From Hyaloraphidium curvatum (Eukaryota > Monoblepharomycota > Hyaloraphidiomycetes > Hyaloraphidiales > Hyaloraphidiaceae): a stretch of 64,000 nucleotides of DNA. Of this stretch, positions 41,627 to 51,201 are shown one piece after another. The number at the start of each line of letters is the position of its first letter. Within the stretch, counting starts at the first letter, position 1. The notes under the pieces were generated by a model. That model saw nothing but the letters and a program-made list of their open reading frames with translations. It searched no databases and was not told the origin of the DNA. The position numbers and the translations under genes were made by a program. The DNA lies in NCBI GenBank assembly GCA_025558095.1, contig JAIVFI010000010.1, positions 1 to 64,000 of the forward strand, read 5' to 3'.

Positions 41627-44193
41627 TCACGACTGCGCGGAAAACAGTCCCCGGAAGAAGTTGACGGTGTTGAGCAGCCGGCTGTGCCGCCCAAAGTACG
41701 CCTCGGTGGTCTGCACCATCTGCGCCACGTTCGCGAACCCCATCTGGCCCACCAGCGCGGCGTTGAGCGACTCGATGCCCACGTCGCCGGGGGGCGGGTC
41801 GTCGCCGAAGTAGTCCCCCAGGCCGGCCGAGTGCAGGGCGAGCTTGAGGGCGAGGCAGAGGAAGACGGCGGTCGGGCGGCGCTCGCCCAGGCGGTCGAGC
41901 ACCGAGATGGCGATCTCGACGCGCTCCTTGAGCTCGTTGTGAAGCGCCTGCAGGTCGCCTGCGGGGACGGAGGAGATCTTCTTGACGAGCATGATGTGGA
42001 GCTGTGCGGCACGACGGCGGCGTCAGCATCGCAGCTCCACAGAAGCACACCGCCACGCAGCCCACCTGGGTGGTGAAGATCACCGCCTCGGTCGCCCAGA
42101 ACGGCAGAAGCTCCACCTCCACGGCCGGCAGCAGCCCCGTCAGCAGCGACGAGTGCTCCGCCGCCACCAGAAAGTCCGTGCTCGCCAGCCACTCGGCGTC
42201 CCCGAGCAGGTTGTACCCCTTGGGCGGGGTGTGCAGGAGCTCCTGCACCCAGTGGTAGTAGATCAGCACGTGCACGGCGAGGGTGCGGGGCATGCCGTCG
42301 GCGGGGGCGGGGGTAGGCGGGCGGCTGGAGACGTAGGCGCTGGATTCCTCGTGGGGGAGGCAGTCGTGCCACGCGCGGAGCTGCGCCTCGAGGAACTGCT
42401 TGTGCGCGGAGGTGCGGTGCACGTCGCGCTGGTAGTCGACGACCAGGGTCTGCGGCCGGCGGGCGTGTCAGCGGGTCCGAGGCGTCCACCGGGCCGACGA
42501 CGAACCAGGATGTACTGCAGCACGATCCCCTTGGCCATGCTCGACATCTGCGGCAGGAGCAGCGGGTACGCCTGCGGTCCGGCCATGAACATGCCCAGCG
42601 TCACCGGCACCCTGCCCGCCGCTTCCGGCCCCGGCCCGCCCGCGATGAACACCTCGTCGTGGCAAGGCATCGGCAGTTGCTCCATCCTCTCGAGCGGGAT
42701 GGTGAAGTACCGCACGGACGACAGCACGGTGAAGTTGCGGTCGTACAAGAAGAGCATCCACAGCAGCCGCCGCCGCTCCTCCCACCGGATCCAGTCGTCC
42801 CCCGTGCGGCCCTGCCGGCGGAGCTCCTCCATCGGGAGTTCCCGCCCGAGCAGGAGCAGCGTGTCGACGGTGCGGACGCCGGAGTACTTGTGGGCCGAGA
42901 GGGCGCCGAACGCAAAGGCGGCCTGCAGCAGGACGGCGACCTCGTAGGCTTCGACGGGGCGGGTGGGGATGAAAATCCGCGAGAGGATGGACTGTTGCAC
43001 CCCGAGGAAGATGTGCTCGCCCAGCTCGGAGCGGGAGCGGTGCGGGGAGGAGGCGACGATGGGGTCGAGCGCGGGATCAGAGGAGAACTTGATCGCCATG
43101 GCGAGCACCGAAAGGATGACATAGGAGGGGTAGGCCGAGGGTCGGTAGAGCAGGCTTGGGGGGTGGAAGATGGGGTTGGTGGGCCAGACGTAGCGGAAGT
43201 AGGTCCGGATCAGGCTGGTGTAGAGCGCCTGGTCGACCATGAAGGGCATGTCCATGGCGGCGCTGACGGCCATGAAGGCGGGTGCCGAAGGCGCCGGCGG
43301 CGAGAAGGAGGCAGGGTTGGAGGGGAAGGCGGCCTGAGCGGCAAACGCCGGCGGCTCGTTGAGTGGTGCCATGGCGGCCGACTGGTAGACGCCGATGGAG
43401 CTGGATCCGCTGGTCCCCGGGTAGCCGAGCGGGACAAATGGCATGCCGTTCGGGGCATGCACGGGCGAGGGAAGCCCGGGGAACACCGACGGCTGGAACG
43501 CGAGCTGCTGGCCCGGCGCCAGGAACTGTGTCTGCAAGCCAACCTCGAACGGCACAGGCGAGGCGACCACCATCTGCCTCGGGTCAACGGGGTGCGCCGA
43601 GCCGTTGCCGAGCATCCCGTCCGACGGGTACCGCGCGACGGAGCCGTACTCCGACTCGGAGGGGATGGAGCCCGAGTTGCCCGACGCGCCGGTGCTCGAA
43701 CGCTGCACGGGGCGCGAGCCGTTCGTCTCGGTGGGCGAAGTCTGCTGCAGCGCGCGCGCCTCTGCCCTGCGGGACTCTTCCAGCATCTGCTCCAATTTTT
43801 CGAGGCGCTCTGCAATAAGGGGGGGGGGGTTGGAACGGGGATCAGCGGGGGATGGGAGGCAGGCGCCCCACCCTTCATCGAGGTCGAGCCCTTCGGCGGC
43901 CCGCGCTTCTTGACGCTGCGCGTGAACAAGCAGTCGAGGTCCTTGCGCTCGCAGCGGCCGCACCGCGGCGCCGCGCCGTCGCACTTTGCCCGCCGAGCCG
44001 AACACGCCTGAACGGGGAGGGAACGGGGCGCGGCCACCGGGCGACCGCGTCAGCAATACAAACATGATTAGAAAGCAGGTTACCGCACATCGCAGGCCGT
44101 CGTCGCGCGCTGCGGGCGGGAGTCAGCGGTCGCCCGGGGTGGCAAGGCCACCGCGCCCACCTGCCGTCCGCCGCCGCCGCCGTTTCCGTCCAT
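41627..44193 (-). CDS. Zn2Cys6 fungal transcription factor
   Basis: A split zinc cluster. Exon 1 (44089-44193) starts MDGNGGGGGRQVGAVALPPR and ends TTACD; an 81-base intron (GTGCGGTAACC to CCGTTCAG) joins it to ACSARRAKCDGAAPRCGRCE and RKDLDC. Only the spliced form has all six Cys (C-x2-C-x6-C-x6-C-x2-C-x6-C). After a second intron with a polypyrimidine run, ERLEKLEQMLEESRRAEARA forms the linker/dimerisation coil. The long C-terminal region includes YFRYVWPTNPIFHPPSLLYR, RRRLLWMLFLYDRNFTVLSS and LLNTVNFFRGLFSAQS, matching the fungal-specific transcription factor domain (PF04082). It is nuclear and binds DNA; targets unknown. A ~610 bp repeat begins 165 bases upstream of the start. Confidence 0.85.
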
Positions 44194-45453
44194 CTCGCTG
44201 CGGTGCGCGCGTTCGACCGCTGGGAGGCCCGCGTCGCGCCGCGTTGGACCCCGAGGCCGGCCGGGCTGTGGGTGGTGGTCGGCCGGCGGCGTTCGGTCGG
44301 GAACCCGATGACGGCTGGGGTTGGTTGTCCCTACTTCGCCTCCTTCGCCGTTCCACAGAAACTTGGAATCTGGCGAAGTGCGGAGGCAGCGCTGCTTAGT
44401 CCGGATAAAATGGATTCTGCCAGCCGGATGGCATGGCGGAGCCAAACGGGAGCGTTTGAGGACCCGGCGGGAAGGGGAGTCTTTCCGGGGGCGCACCGCC
44501 GCTTTGGCCGTCGGCCAGCTAGTCCGCACGCGCCGCTGGCATGCAGGCATCACCGCTCGCTCACAACATCCGGAAAGCGTTTCCGGCAAATGCGGAAAAG
44601 GTGCGGCGCGATCCCGCTTCGCCAGCGCTCTCCGACTTCTACCGCCCCCGGGGGAGAATGTGGGATTCCGGTGCTCAGCGCAGCCATCCGCCGCGAGGTA
44701 CCCACCCGCGTGGCTCCGCTGGCGATCCGCGATCACCTCTACTGATTCCGAGCGGACGGGCACAGGGCTTGCGGGGGAAGGACAGCCGAGGGTAGGGGCC
44801 GGGAAAACGGAGAAACCGGGGTGGCAACGGCCTTGGGCCCCGCGACTGCAAGGAAAAGGCGACTACCTGGCGGAAAAGTGGTCTCCTGGGTTGTGTCTCT
44901 TGTTCTTGTGCCTCGCTTCCACCCAGCGCGACAGAAGAGCCTCACAAAGCTGACGTGGCTTCACGCACCCCAGCCCTCGCCGGGTGATTCCATCAGCTTG
45001 TCTGTCGTCCTACCGCAGAAGAATCCAGTTTTTCTGGAGCGGATTCGCCGATCTTCATGCTTGATGTTGCGGACGTTGCGTGACTTCGTCCTCAGACGAC
45101 GCTAATACCCCCTTGGAGACGGCACGCTGGGTTGGGGCAGAGGCGATTCGGACGTGGCGGAATCCCGACGTGCTAAGGCTCCTGCTCGATCTCGACACCA
45201 TCCGTGCCGACACATCTCTTTGTTTGTTTTGCACATTTCCTCGGTGCAGCAATTGTCGCAGATGCGTGATCGCGGCATCATAAGAAGGCTTGCGAAAGCG
45301 ACATCGGGCACGTCGAATATCCCCGAGCCCCGCTTGCTCTATACAATATGCTCCTACGCAGAGGCGAGTACACTTTGACCGGTCCCAACCCTGTGGAGAT
45401 CCAAAGTCACCCAACACGCCACAATCATTTCGCTTGCATGCCGCAATCCAACG
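44194..45453. other. Intergenic region holding repeat copy A
   Basis: 1,260 bases between the Zn2Cys6 gene start and the GPI-protein 3' end. About half is repeat copy A (44358-44963), listed separately. The rest, including a Cys-rich minus-strand frame near 45200, shows no gene I can support. Confidence 0.45.
44358..44963 (+). repeat. Dispersed ~610 bp direct repeat, copy A
   Basis: Matches 46538-47151 in the same orientation, I estimate 80-90 percent identical over most of the length with small indels. Shared strings include CGGAGGCAGCGCTG, GGCCGTCGGCCAGCTAGTCC, ACATCCGGAAAGCGTTT, GCGCAGCCATCCGCCGCGAG and TTTCCACCCAGCGC (copy A has C for the first T). The frames do not encode a recognisable protein. 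It lies 165 bases upstream of the start of the minus-strand Zn2Cys6 gene. No terminal inverted repeats or target-site duplication were evident. Confidence 0.8.
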
Positions 45454-46422
45454 TCATGCGAGGAAAGCCGCGCCGAGCGCGCCGACGGTCCCCCAGATCC
45501 CCCAACCGGCCGACGTGCGCGGGGCGGATGCGGGCCTGATGGTGACGGGGGAACCCTGGGACACCGTCGAAGAGGAGGTCGCCTTGACTGTCGCCGTGGT
45601 CGTCTGCGCGGCCGGGAGAACGGACGTCTGCGTCGCCTGGGCGGTTTGCGCGATCGAAGTGCCGCTGCGGGTCCTCGAGGCGCCCGAGGTCCCGTTGTTG
45701 GCACCGTCGTCGAACAGGAAACCGGCAGCGTCCTCAGTTTCGGTGTCGCCTTCGGTAGCGGGATCGGTTCCGGGAGCAGCGGTCGGGCTCGCCTCGGGGT
45801 CGGCTCCGGTAGCCGGATCGGTACCGGGAGCGGGGCTCGGGCTAGCCTCGACGGCCACGGACGTGCCCGGCGGCGTCCCCTTGGCGTACTCGCCCCCGTC
45901 GACGAAGAACGTGATGCAGCGCCGCTCCTGCGGGAGACCACTATTGATAAAGGTGTCCGGCGTCACGGAACGGCCCGCAATCTCGAAGTTCTGCAGCTCG
46001 ATGAAGATGCACTTCCCGTTGAGGCCGGCCAGGTCCAGGTTGGGCGCGGCGACGACCTTTCCTCCCTGGATTTGGAAGGCATTGCAATCGGCAGCGTTGA
46101 AGGCGCCGGGGATGTGCAAGCCGTAACTCGTCACCTCGCCCAACGGGGTGTACCTGGACGGAGGCCTGAACGCGGCGATGGAGGACGAAACCACGCCTCC
46201 GGCCGGAGTCACGGCTAGGCGGGGAACGTTCAACCCGCTGTCGACGAACACAAATCCACAGGTCTCAAAGGGATCGGCGGTACAGTCGAATCCCGTCGAG
46301 AGGATCTTCATGCCAGCGTCGAATATCGGCCGGCCGCATTCGTCCGTCTTCTGGGCTGCGCCCGCTGGCGCAAGCATGAAGGGGAGCGCGAGCACGGCGA
46401 GAAGGGTGGCGGGTCGGGGCAT
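45454..46422 (-). CDS. GPI-anchored cell-wall protein
   Basis: 322 residues, single exon. Start MPRPATLLAVLALPFMLAPA, signal peptide cut near GAAQKTDECG. A globular region with six Cys follows (DECGRPIFDAGMKILSTGF, DCTADPFETCGFVFVDSGLN, AFNAADCNAFQIQGGKVVAA, KCIFIELQNFEIAGRSV, ERRCITFFVDGGEYAKG). It then becomes a Pro/Thr/Asp-rich linker with two imperfect repeats (SPAPGTDPATGADPEA and SPTAAPGTDPATEGDTE) and a Ser/Thr stalk. The C-terminus ASAPRTSAGWGIWGTVGALG then AAFLA has the small-residue site plus hydrophobic tail expected of a GPI signal. No domain recognised. Repeat copy B begins 116 bases upstream of the start. Confidence 0.75.
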   Translation of the reverse strand: MPRPATLLAVLALPFMLAPAGAAQKTDECGRPIFDAGMKILSTGFDCTADPFETCGFVFVDSGLNVPRLAVTPAGGVVSSSIAAFRPPSRYTPLGEVTSYGLHIPGAFNAADCNAFQIQGGKVVAAPNLDLAGLNGKCIFIELQNFEIAGRSVTPDTFINSGLPQERRCITFFVDGGEYAKGTPPGTSVAVEASPSPAPGTDPATGADPEASPTAAPGTDPATEGDTETEDAAGFLFDDGANNGTSGASRTRSGTSIAQTAQATQTSVLPAAQTTTATVKATSSSTVSQGSPVTIRPASAPRTSAGWGIWGTVGALGAAFLA

Positions 46423-47360
46423 GGTGTTGCCGTTGCTGTGGGGGAGAAGAAGATCGGGGGGAAGCGGGCGGGCTATGCACTTAACTTGATTGTTGCGGGC
46501 CAAGAATTGTCGCGCGCCGCGTTTCATGGAACGACGCGGGAAGCTTGAACGGCGGCGGAGCGCGGAGGCAGCGCTGCCCAGTCCGGATGAAAGTGGCTCA
46601 GCACAGGTTGGCATGATGGGGCCAAACAGGAGCGTTGGAGGACCCGGCGGGAGGGGGAGTCTCTCCGGGACGAGCACCGCCGCCGCGGCCGTCGGCCAGC
46701 TAGTCCGCACGCGCCACTGGCATGCAGCACCGCCGCTCGCTGCAGGACATCCGGAAAGCGTTTACGGCAAAGGCGGAAAAGGTCCGGCGCGATCCCGCCT
46801 CGCCGGCGCTCGCCGACTTCTCTACGGTCCCCTGGGGAAGGCAGAATGTGAGATTCCGGTGCCCAGCGCAGCCATCCGCCGCGAGGCACGCACCCGCGTG
46901 GCTCCGCTGGCTTTCCGCGATTACCCTAAATAATAGCGAGGGGACTGGCTCAGGGCTTGCGCGGGAGGGACCGCTGAGGGTAGGGACCGGGAAAGCGGAG
47001 AAACCGGGTGGCAACGGCCTTGGCCTCCGCGATTGCTGTTATGGGAGGTTCACCAAGCGGATAATGAGTCCATTAAGTTCGTGTCGCTTGTTGTTGTGCC
47101 GCGTTTCCACCCAGCGCAGGAGAATGGCGCGACAAGTGGAAGTGGCTTCCTCGGCCCAGTTTGACTTCGACCAGTACCCTTAGCCCACCTCTCGATTCAT
47201 CGGATTCTGAAAAACCCCATTGGAGCTGCTTCAGCTGTGATAACTGTTGCCCGTGGACTGAAAACATCAGACGTTTGTTTTGCGCTTTTGTCCTCCACGT
47301 CTCGAACGAGTCACCCACTCATAGACAGGACACTCTCACCAACGGGCGAAGACGATAGAC
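46423..47360. other. Divergent intergenic region holding repeat copy B
   Basis: 938 bases between the starts of the GPI-protein gene (minus) and the MYND gene (plus). Repeat copy B (46538-47151) fills most of it. No other gene seen. Confidence 0.5.
46538..47151 (+). repeat. Dispersed ~610 bp direct repeat, copy B
   Basis: The partner of 44358-44963, direct orientation, spacing about 2.18 kb. It lies just upstream of the minus-strand GPI-protein gene, as copy A does for the Zn2Cys6 gene. See copy A for shared strings. The palindromic core CCGGAAAGCGTTTCCGG of copy A is changed here to CCGGAAAGCGTTTACGG. Confidence 0.8.
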
Positions 47361-48714
47361 ATGGCAATGCTCTTCCGCAACGACCTGGAAGTGGAAGCCG
47401 GGGGCCACGCTAGTGGTGAGGTTCTCCTCCCGCACGCCAGCATGTGCATGGACGACCGGCCGACCGGCTCCTCTGGATCAAAGCGGCCTGCCTGGCCTGC
47501 GGCCAGAAAGACGATCCCCTGCGGCGCTGCGGTGCCTGCCAGACGGCGCCGTACTGTTCCAAGGAATGCCAGCGGGGCCACTGGGCTGCGCACCGGGAAG
47601 CCTGCCCCGTCCTCCTCCACCCGTTCGACTGTGCCTGAGCGGCCATCGCCCGTCCGGCTCGGAAACAAGCACGGCCGGGAAGCCACGCGCTCCAAGCCGA
47701 CGGCCCCGTGTCCCGTCGTGAACATCGTCAGCGACGCGGGCGCCCGGGCGCGCTGATGGTTGCGGCCTACAACGCCGAGAGAATGACTCTACGCGAAAGA
47801 CGTTGGAGATCTGCGAAAAGAAGGGGATCGAGGTCGTGCCCGACGCCTTCGACTGCAACGCAATCTGGACGTCGACCAATGGCTTCACCACGTAGCCCGT
47901 CACGCCGGGCATAATGAAGGACGGTGCGCAGCGTGATTCGAGGGTCATGACCTACGTCGAAACCATTATCAACGAGGATGGGCAGCGGACGCTGGCACTG
48001 GCCAATGATCTCGGCATTCGGGCGAAAGTTCTGGTCAGCTCCTTCGGCGACATCGCAAGCCGCGCATTCCCGGCGCTTCCGCCTGAGGCACCTCCTTCAA
48101 TGGCCGATCTGTCGGCAACGAAGGTCAAGCGCACATGCGACGGCCACCGCAAGCCCGTGCTCCCCGGCTGCGAGGAATGGGAGTTCCTTCACTGCCTTCT
48201 GCCTTCGGCGCCTGTAGCTACGCCCTCCGCACTCGACCCATCAAACCCCGATTCGCCCCTCTTCTTCCGCCGCACGCCCCCTGCTGCACCGTACGCGCCG
48301 GATGCGATTGAAGGCCGCGTGCTGACCGCCTCGGACCACCCGGGCCCCTTCTTCGCCCTCCCGGGGGACAGCATCACCGCGTTCGCGCTGTGCACCGCGC
48401 TCCCGACGAACTCCCTCGGCCTCGCCCCCGGATTGCACGTCCAGCACGTGGAGGTCAACACGAGCACGGGGCTCTTCCGGGTGCTCGGTGCCTCGGGGTG
48501 GAGCTTCGGCACGGTCGTGCCGGACAAGATGGGGCGGTACATCGCGGCGATGGGGGCGCGGTGCGCGGATTGTGAGGGGCCGGAGGGGCCGGAAGGGTGG
48601 CGGCGGCCGGCCAGCAAGAAGGCGATCGATGAGGAGCGCGATCGGAGGTTCGGGGTCAAGGCGTGCGGCCAGAAATACGGCAGCAACCAGTACGTTCCCT
48701 ATCCTCTCAAATAA
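47361..48714 (+). CDS. MYND zinc-finger protein, reading frame disturbed
   Basis: ATG 47361 begins MAMLFRNDLEVEAGGHAS. An intron (GTGAGG to ATCAAAG) joins it to AACLACGQKDDPLRRCGACQ then TAPYCSKECQRGHWAAHREAC, a complete MYND finger (C-x2-C, C-x2-C, YCSxxC, HxxxC). From 47690 to 47950 a sensible protein can be read only by changing frame: VVNIVSDAGARA, then LMVAAYNAE, then NDSTRKTLEICEKKGIEVVP. Later an in-frame TAG sits between NGFTT and PVTPGIMKDGAQRDSRVMTY. Small introns could remove some of these breaks, or it is decaying. The last exon is clean: ETIINEDGQRTLALANDLGI to QYVPYPLK. MYND fingers bind proline-rich partners; the rest is not recognised. Confidence 0.5.
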
Positions 48715-48819
48715 CGTAGCTCTGGAGGGTACAATGGTTTTCTTCGAGTAGATCGACGACAAGGGGAATCGGCGACAGGGGGGAGTGACCGGACCCAGCC
48801 ATCAGCTGGAAACCTCGCA

Positions 48820-49611
48820 ATGTCCTGCACTTGTGGCGCCTTGGACGAGGTTATGGCGCTACGGAGACGCGTCGAGGTGTGCGAGTGGCAGCTTGCCAAC
48901 GCCGAAGCGCGAAGCGCGGAGCTGGAGCGCGAGAACGACGCGTTGCGAACCTCTGCTGTAGGGGCGCGATCCGGCGCCTCCCAAGGGCTCGGGGCCGCCG
49001 GCTATGGAACCTCCGGACATTCTGTGGCACATACGGATCCGGTCGTCGGGACTGCGCCCGCTTTGGCGTCCCCAGAGCAGGAGAGGGCAGAGGCATTCCC
49101 GGAGCTTGACTTGTCTGAGGACGGGGACAGATCGAACATCGGCGACGCGTTCTTGGAGCCCGAGCATGCTCAAAAACAAGCTCGGAGAGCAGCATTGGAA
49201 ACCGACGACGACTCAATGGACCCGCCCTACGACTCGGACGCCGAAGCGGATCTCCACTCCCGCACACCCCTCCGGACACCCCTATCGGTGTGCGAATCCG
49301 CCGTCCGCCACGCCGACGAAGCGTACCCGGACCACCTGACCCTACTGGAGCTCAAAACCCTGCTGGAATCCGACGCCGCGTTCCCCCCGCTGGGGGTGCC
49401 CGACACGTTGCCCGCGCTGTGGAAGCTCCTCCTCAACAACCGCACCCCGGGGACGCTGAGGATGTGGTCGTTCCCCGGCAGCGGGCAGGGGGAGCAGCGG
49501 AGGCTCGTGGGGTCGGGGGAGACGGAGGTGCCCGAGGAGCATCAGGGGAGAAGGGGGTTCGTGGACTACGGCACTGACGGGGTGGAGCCGGTGAACGATA
49601 TGTACCGATGA
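48820..49611 (+). CDS. Hypothetical coiled-coil, acidic protein
   Basis: 263 residues from ATG 48820 in one exon. The N-terminus MSCTCGALDEVMALRRRVEV leads into a short coiled coil (EWQLANAEARSAELEREND) about residues 10-45. A Ser/Gly-rich and then acidic region follows (EAFPELDLSEDGDRSNIGDA and DDDSMDPPYDSDAEADLHSR), and a compact C-terminal part LELKTLLESDAAFPPLGVPD with PALWKLLLNNRTPGTLRMWS. No family recognised. It begins 105 bases after the MYND gene on the same strand. Composition suggests a nuclear or scaffold protein, which is only inference. Confidence 0.5.
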   Translation: MSCTCGALDEVMALRRRVEVCEWQLANAEARSAELERENDALRTSAVGARSGASQGLGAAGYGTSGHSVAHTDPVVGTAPALASPEQERAEAFPELDLSEDGDRSNIGDAFLEPEHAQKQARRAALETDDDSMDPPYDSDAEADLHSRTPLRTPLSVCESAVRHADEAYPDHLTLLELKTLLESDAAFPPLGVPDTLPALWKLLLNNRTPGTLRMWSFPGSGQGEQRRLVGSGETEVPEEHQGRRGFVDYGTDGVEPVNDMYR

Positions 49612-49739
49612 AGGAGTCGAAGCATGTTTTCTGCTGCGCCAACGTGGTCTACCGGGGCCTGTGTCGTAGCAAGCTACGGCCAAGTGCGCCCGCTAGCCCG
49701 TCGAGCAGGAGCAAGAAGTCTACTTCCGATTCCATCGCG

Positions 49740-51071
49740 CTAGTAGCTCTTGGGCAGGTCCAGCACCTTCTCCCCGATGAACGACATGATGAGCTGCTCC
49801 GACACGGGCGCCAGCCTCGTGATGGCCACCTCCCGGTAAAGCCTCTCGACGTGGTACTCCTTGGCGTACCCCATCCCCCCGAACGTGGCCATAGCCTGCC
49901 AGCACGCGTCGTGCCCGGCCTTGCCTCCGAGGAACTTGGCCGCGTTGGCCTCGGCCCCGCACGCCAGCCCGCGGTCGTACAGCCGCGCGGCGTGCAGCGC
50001 CATCAGCCACGCCGACTCGAGGTACATCCACCGCTCGGCGAGGGGGTGCTGGATGCCCTGGTTCTGCCCGATCGGCCGGTCGAAAACAACGCGCTCGCGG
50101 GCGTAGGCGGCCGCGCGGCGGAGGGCGTCCTGGCCGATGGCGATGGCCTCGGCGGCGATGAGCACGCGCTCGGGGTTGAGCGAGTGGAGGATGTACGAGA
50201 ACCCCTTGCCCTCCTCGCCAATGCGGTCGTGCTCGGGGACGAAGAGGTCGTCGATAAAGACCGAGTTGGAATCGACGGCCTTGCGGCCCATCTTTGGGAT
50301 GCGGTGCGCGGTGATTCGGCTGCGGTCCAGGTCGGTGTAGAAGATGGTGATGCCGTCGGTGGGCTTGGCGCACTCCTCGATGGGTTTGGTCCGCGTGAGG
50401 AGCATGATCTTGTTGGCCACCTGCGCCGTCGACGTCCAGACCTTCTGGCCCTTGACCACGTAGCCGCCGTCCACCTTGCGCGCAAACGTCTTTATCCGGG
50501 TCGTGTTCAGGCCCGCGTCGGGCTCCGTGAACCCAAAGGCCACGCGGTCCTGGCCGGCGATCAGCCGCGGGATCCAGCGCTGCTTCTGCTCCTGCGTGCC
50601 CTTGAGCACCACCGGGTGCGGCCCGAACAGGTTGACGTGCACCGACGACGCCGCTGCCATCCCCCCGCCGTGGCTCGCCACCTCGTGCATCATGACCGCG
50701 GCCTCGGTGACCCCCAGCCCCGCGCCGCCAAACTCGGGGGGCATCGTGATGCCCAGCCAGCCGGCCTCGGCCAGGGCCGCGTGGAACTCGAAGGGGAACT
50801 TGCCGTCCTCGTCGCGGGCCAGCCAGTACTCGTCCGAGAAGCGCGAGACGACGGATCGGACGCCCTCGCGGAGGGACCGCAGGTCGTCGTTGCCGGCGGC
50901 GAGATCCGCCTGCGAGGGCAGGGCGGGCGCGACGGATCCCGACGTGCGGGCAGGAGGGGCGGCCGGCGTCGCCAGCCCGCGGGGCCGCGAAAGTGAAGGA
51001 GCCGGAGCGAGGGAGAGCCGCCCGAGGGCGCCCCGCGCGCGGCTGAGCGACAAGAAACGCGCTCCACGCAT
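49740..51071 (-). CDS. Acyl-CoA dehydrogenase, mitochondrial
   Basis: 443 residues, single exon. Presequence MRGARFLSLSRARGALGRLS to about residue 35. ACAD landmarks: WLGITMPPEFGGAGLGVTEA, FGFTEPDAGLNTTRIKTFAR (FAD and substrate contact), YVVKGQKVWTSTAQVANKIM, ERVLIAAEAIAIGQDALRRA, YARERVVFDRPIGQNQGIQH, QAMATFGGMGYAKEYHVERL and a tail ITRLAPVSEQLIMSFIGEKV. The tail with P-V-S-E fits the branch in which the catalytic Glu lies in a non-YEGT context. It oxidises an acyl-CoA to the enoyl-CoA and passes electrons to ETF. Divergent, 130 bases from a class III CoA-transferase, so the two may act on the same acid. Confidence 0.85.
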   Translation of the reverse strand: MRGARFLSLSRARGALGRLSLAPAPSLSRPRGLATPAAPPARTSGSVAPALPSQADLAAGNDDLRSLREGVRSVVSRFSDEYWLARDEDGKFPFEFHAALAEAGWLGITMPPEFGGAGLGVTEAAVMMHEVASHGGGMAAASSVHVNLFGPHPVVLKGTQEQKQRWIPRLIAGQDRVAFGFTEPDAGLNTTRIKTFARKVDGGYVVKGQKVWTSTAQVANKIMLLTRTKPIEECAKPTDGITIFYTDLDRSRITAHRIPKMGRKAVDSNSVFIDDLFVPEHDRIGEEGKGFSYILHSLNPERVLIAAEAIAIGQDALRRAAAYARERVVFDRPIGQNQGIQHPLAERWMYLESAWLMALHAARLYDRGLACGAEANAAKFLGGKAGHDACWQAMATFGGMGYAKEYHVERLYREVAITRLAPVSEQLIMSFIGEKVLDLPKSY

Positions 51072-51201
51072 AGTTCAGAGGAAGAAAAATGGACTTTCTT
51101 TTGTACCTTGGCCGCTGCAGGCTAAGGTGAACGCGGGAGACGGTGGCAAGGACGAGACGCGGCAAGTTGTGATCGCGGTCCGACAAACAACCGACGCCGA
51201 C
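51072..51201. promoter_or_regulatory. 130-base bidirectional promoter region
   Basis: The acyl-CoA dehydrogenase and CoA-transferase start codons are only 130 bases apart and divergent, so this stretch should drive both genes. I see no canonical TATA box. The shared promoter is inferred from the layout. Confidence 0.5.

Noticed and set aside
45055-45417. Cys-rich minus-strand frame near 45200 (CDNCC, CKTNKEMC)
   Set aside because: Spacing fits no known finger, there is no intact ORF with good composition, and a loosely similar plus-strand string near 47225 does not align at the DNA level.
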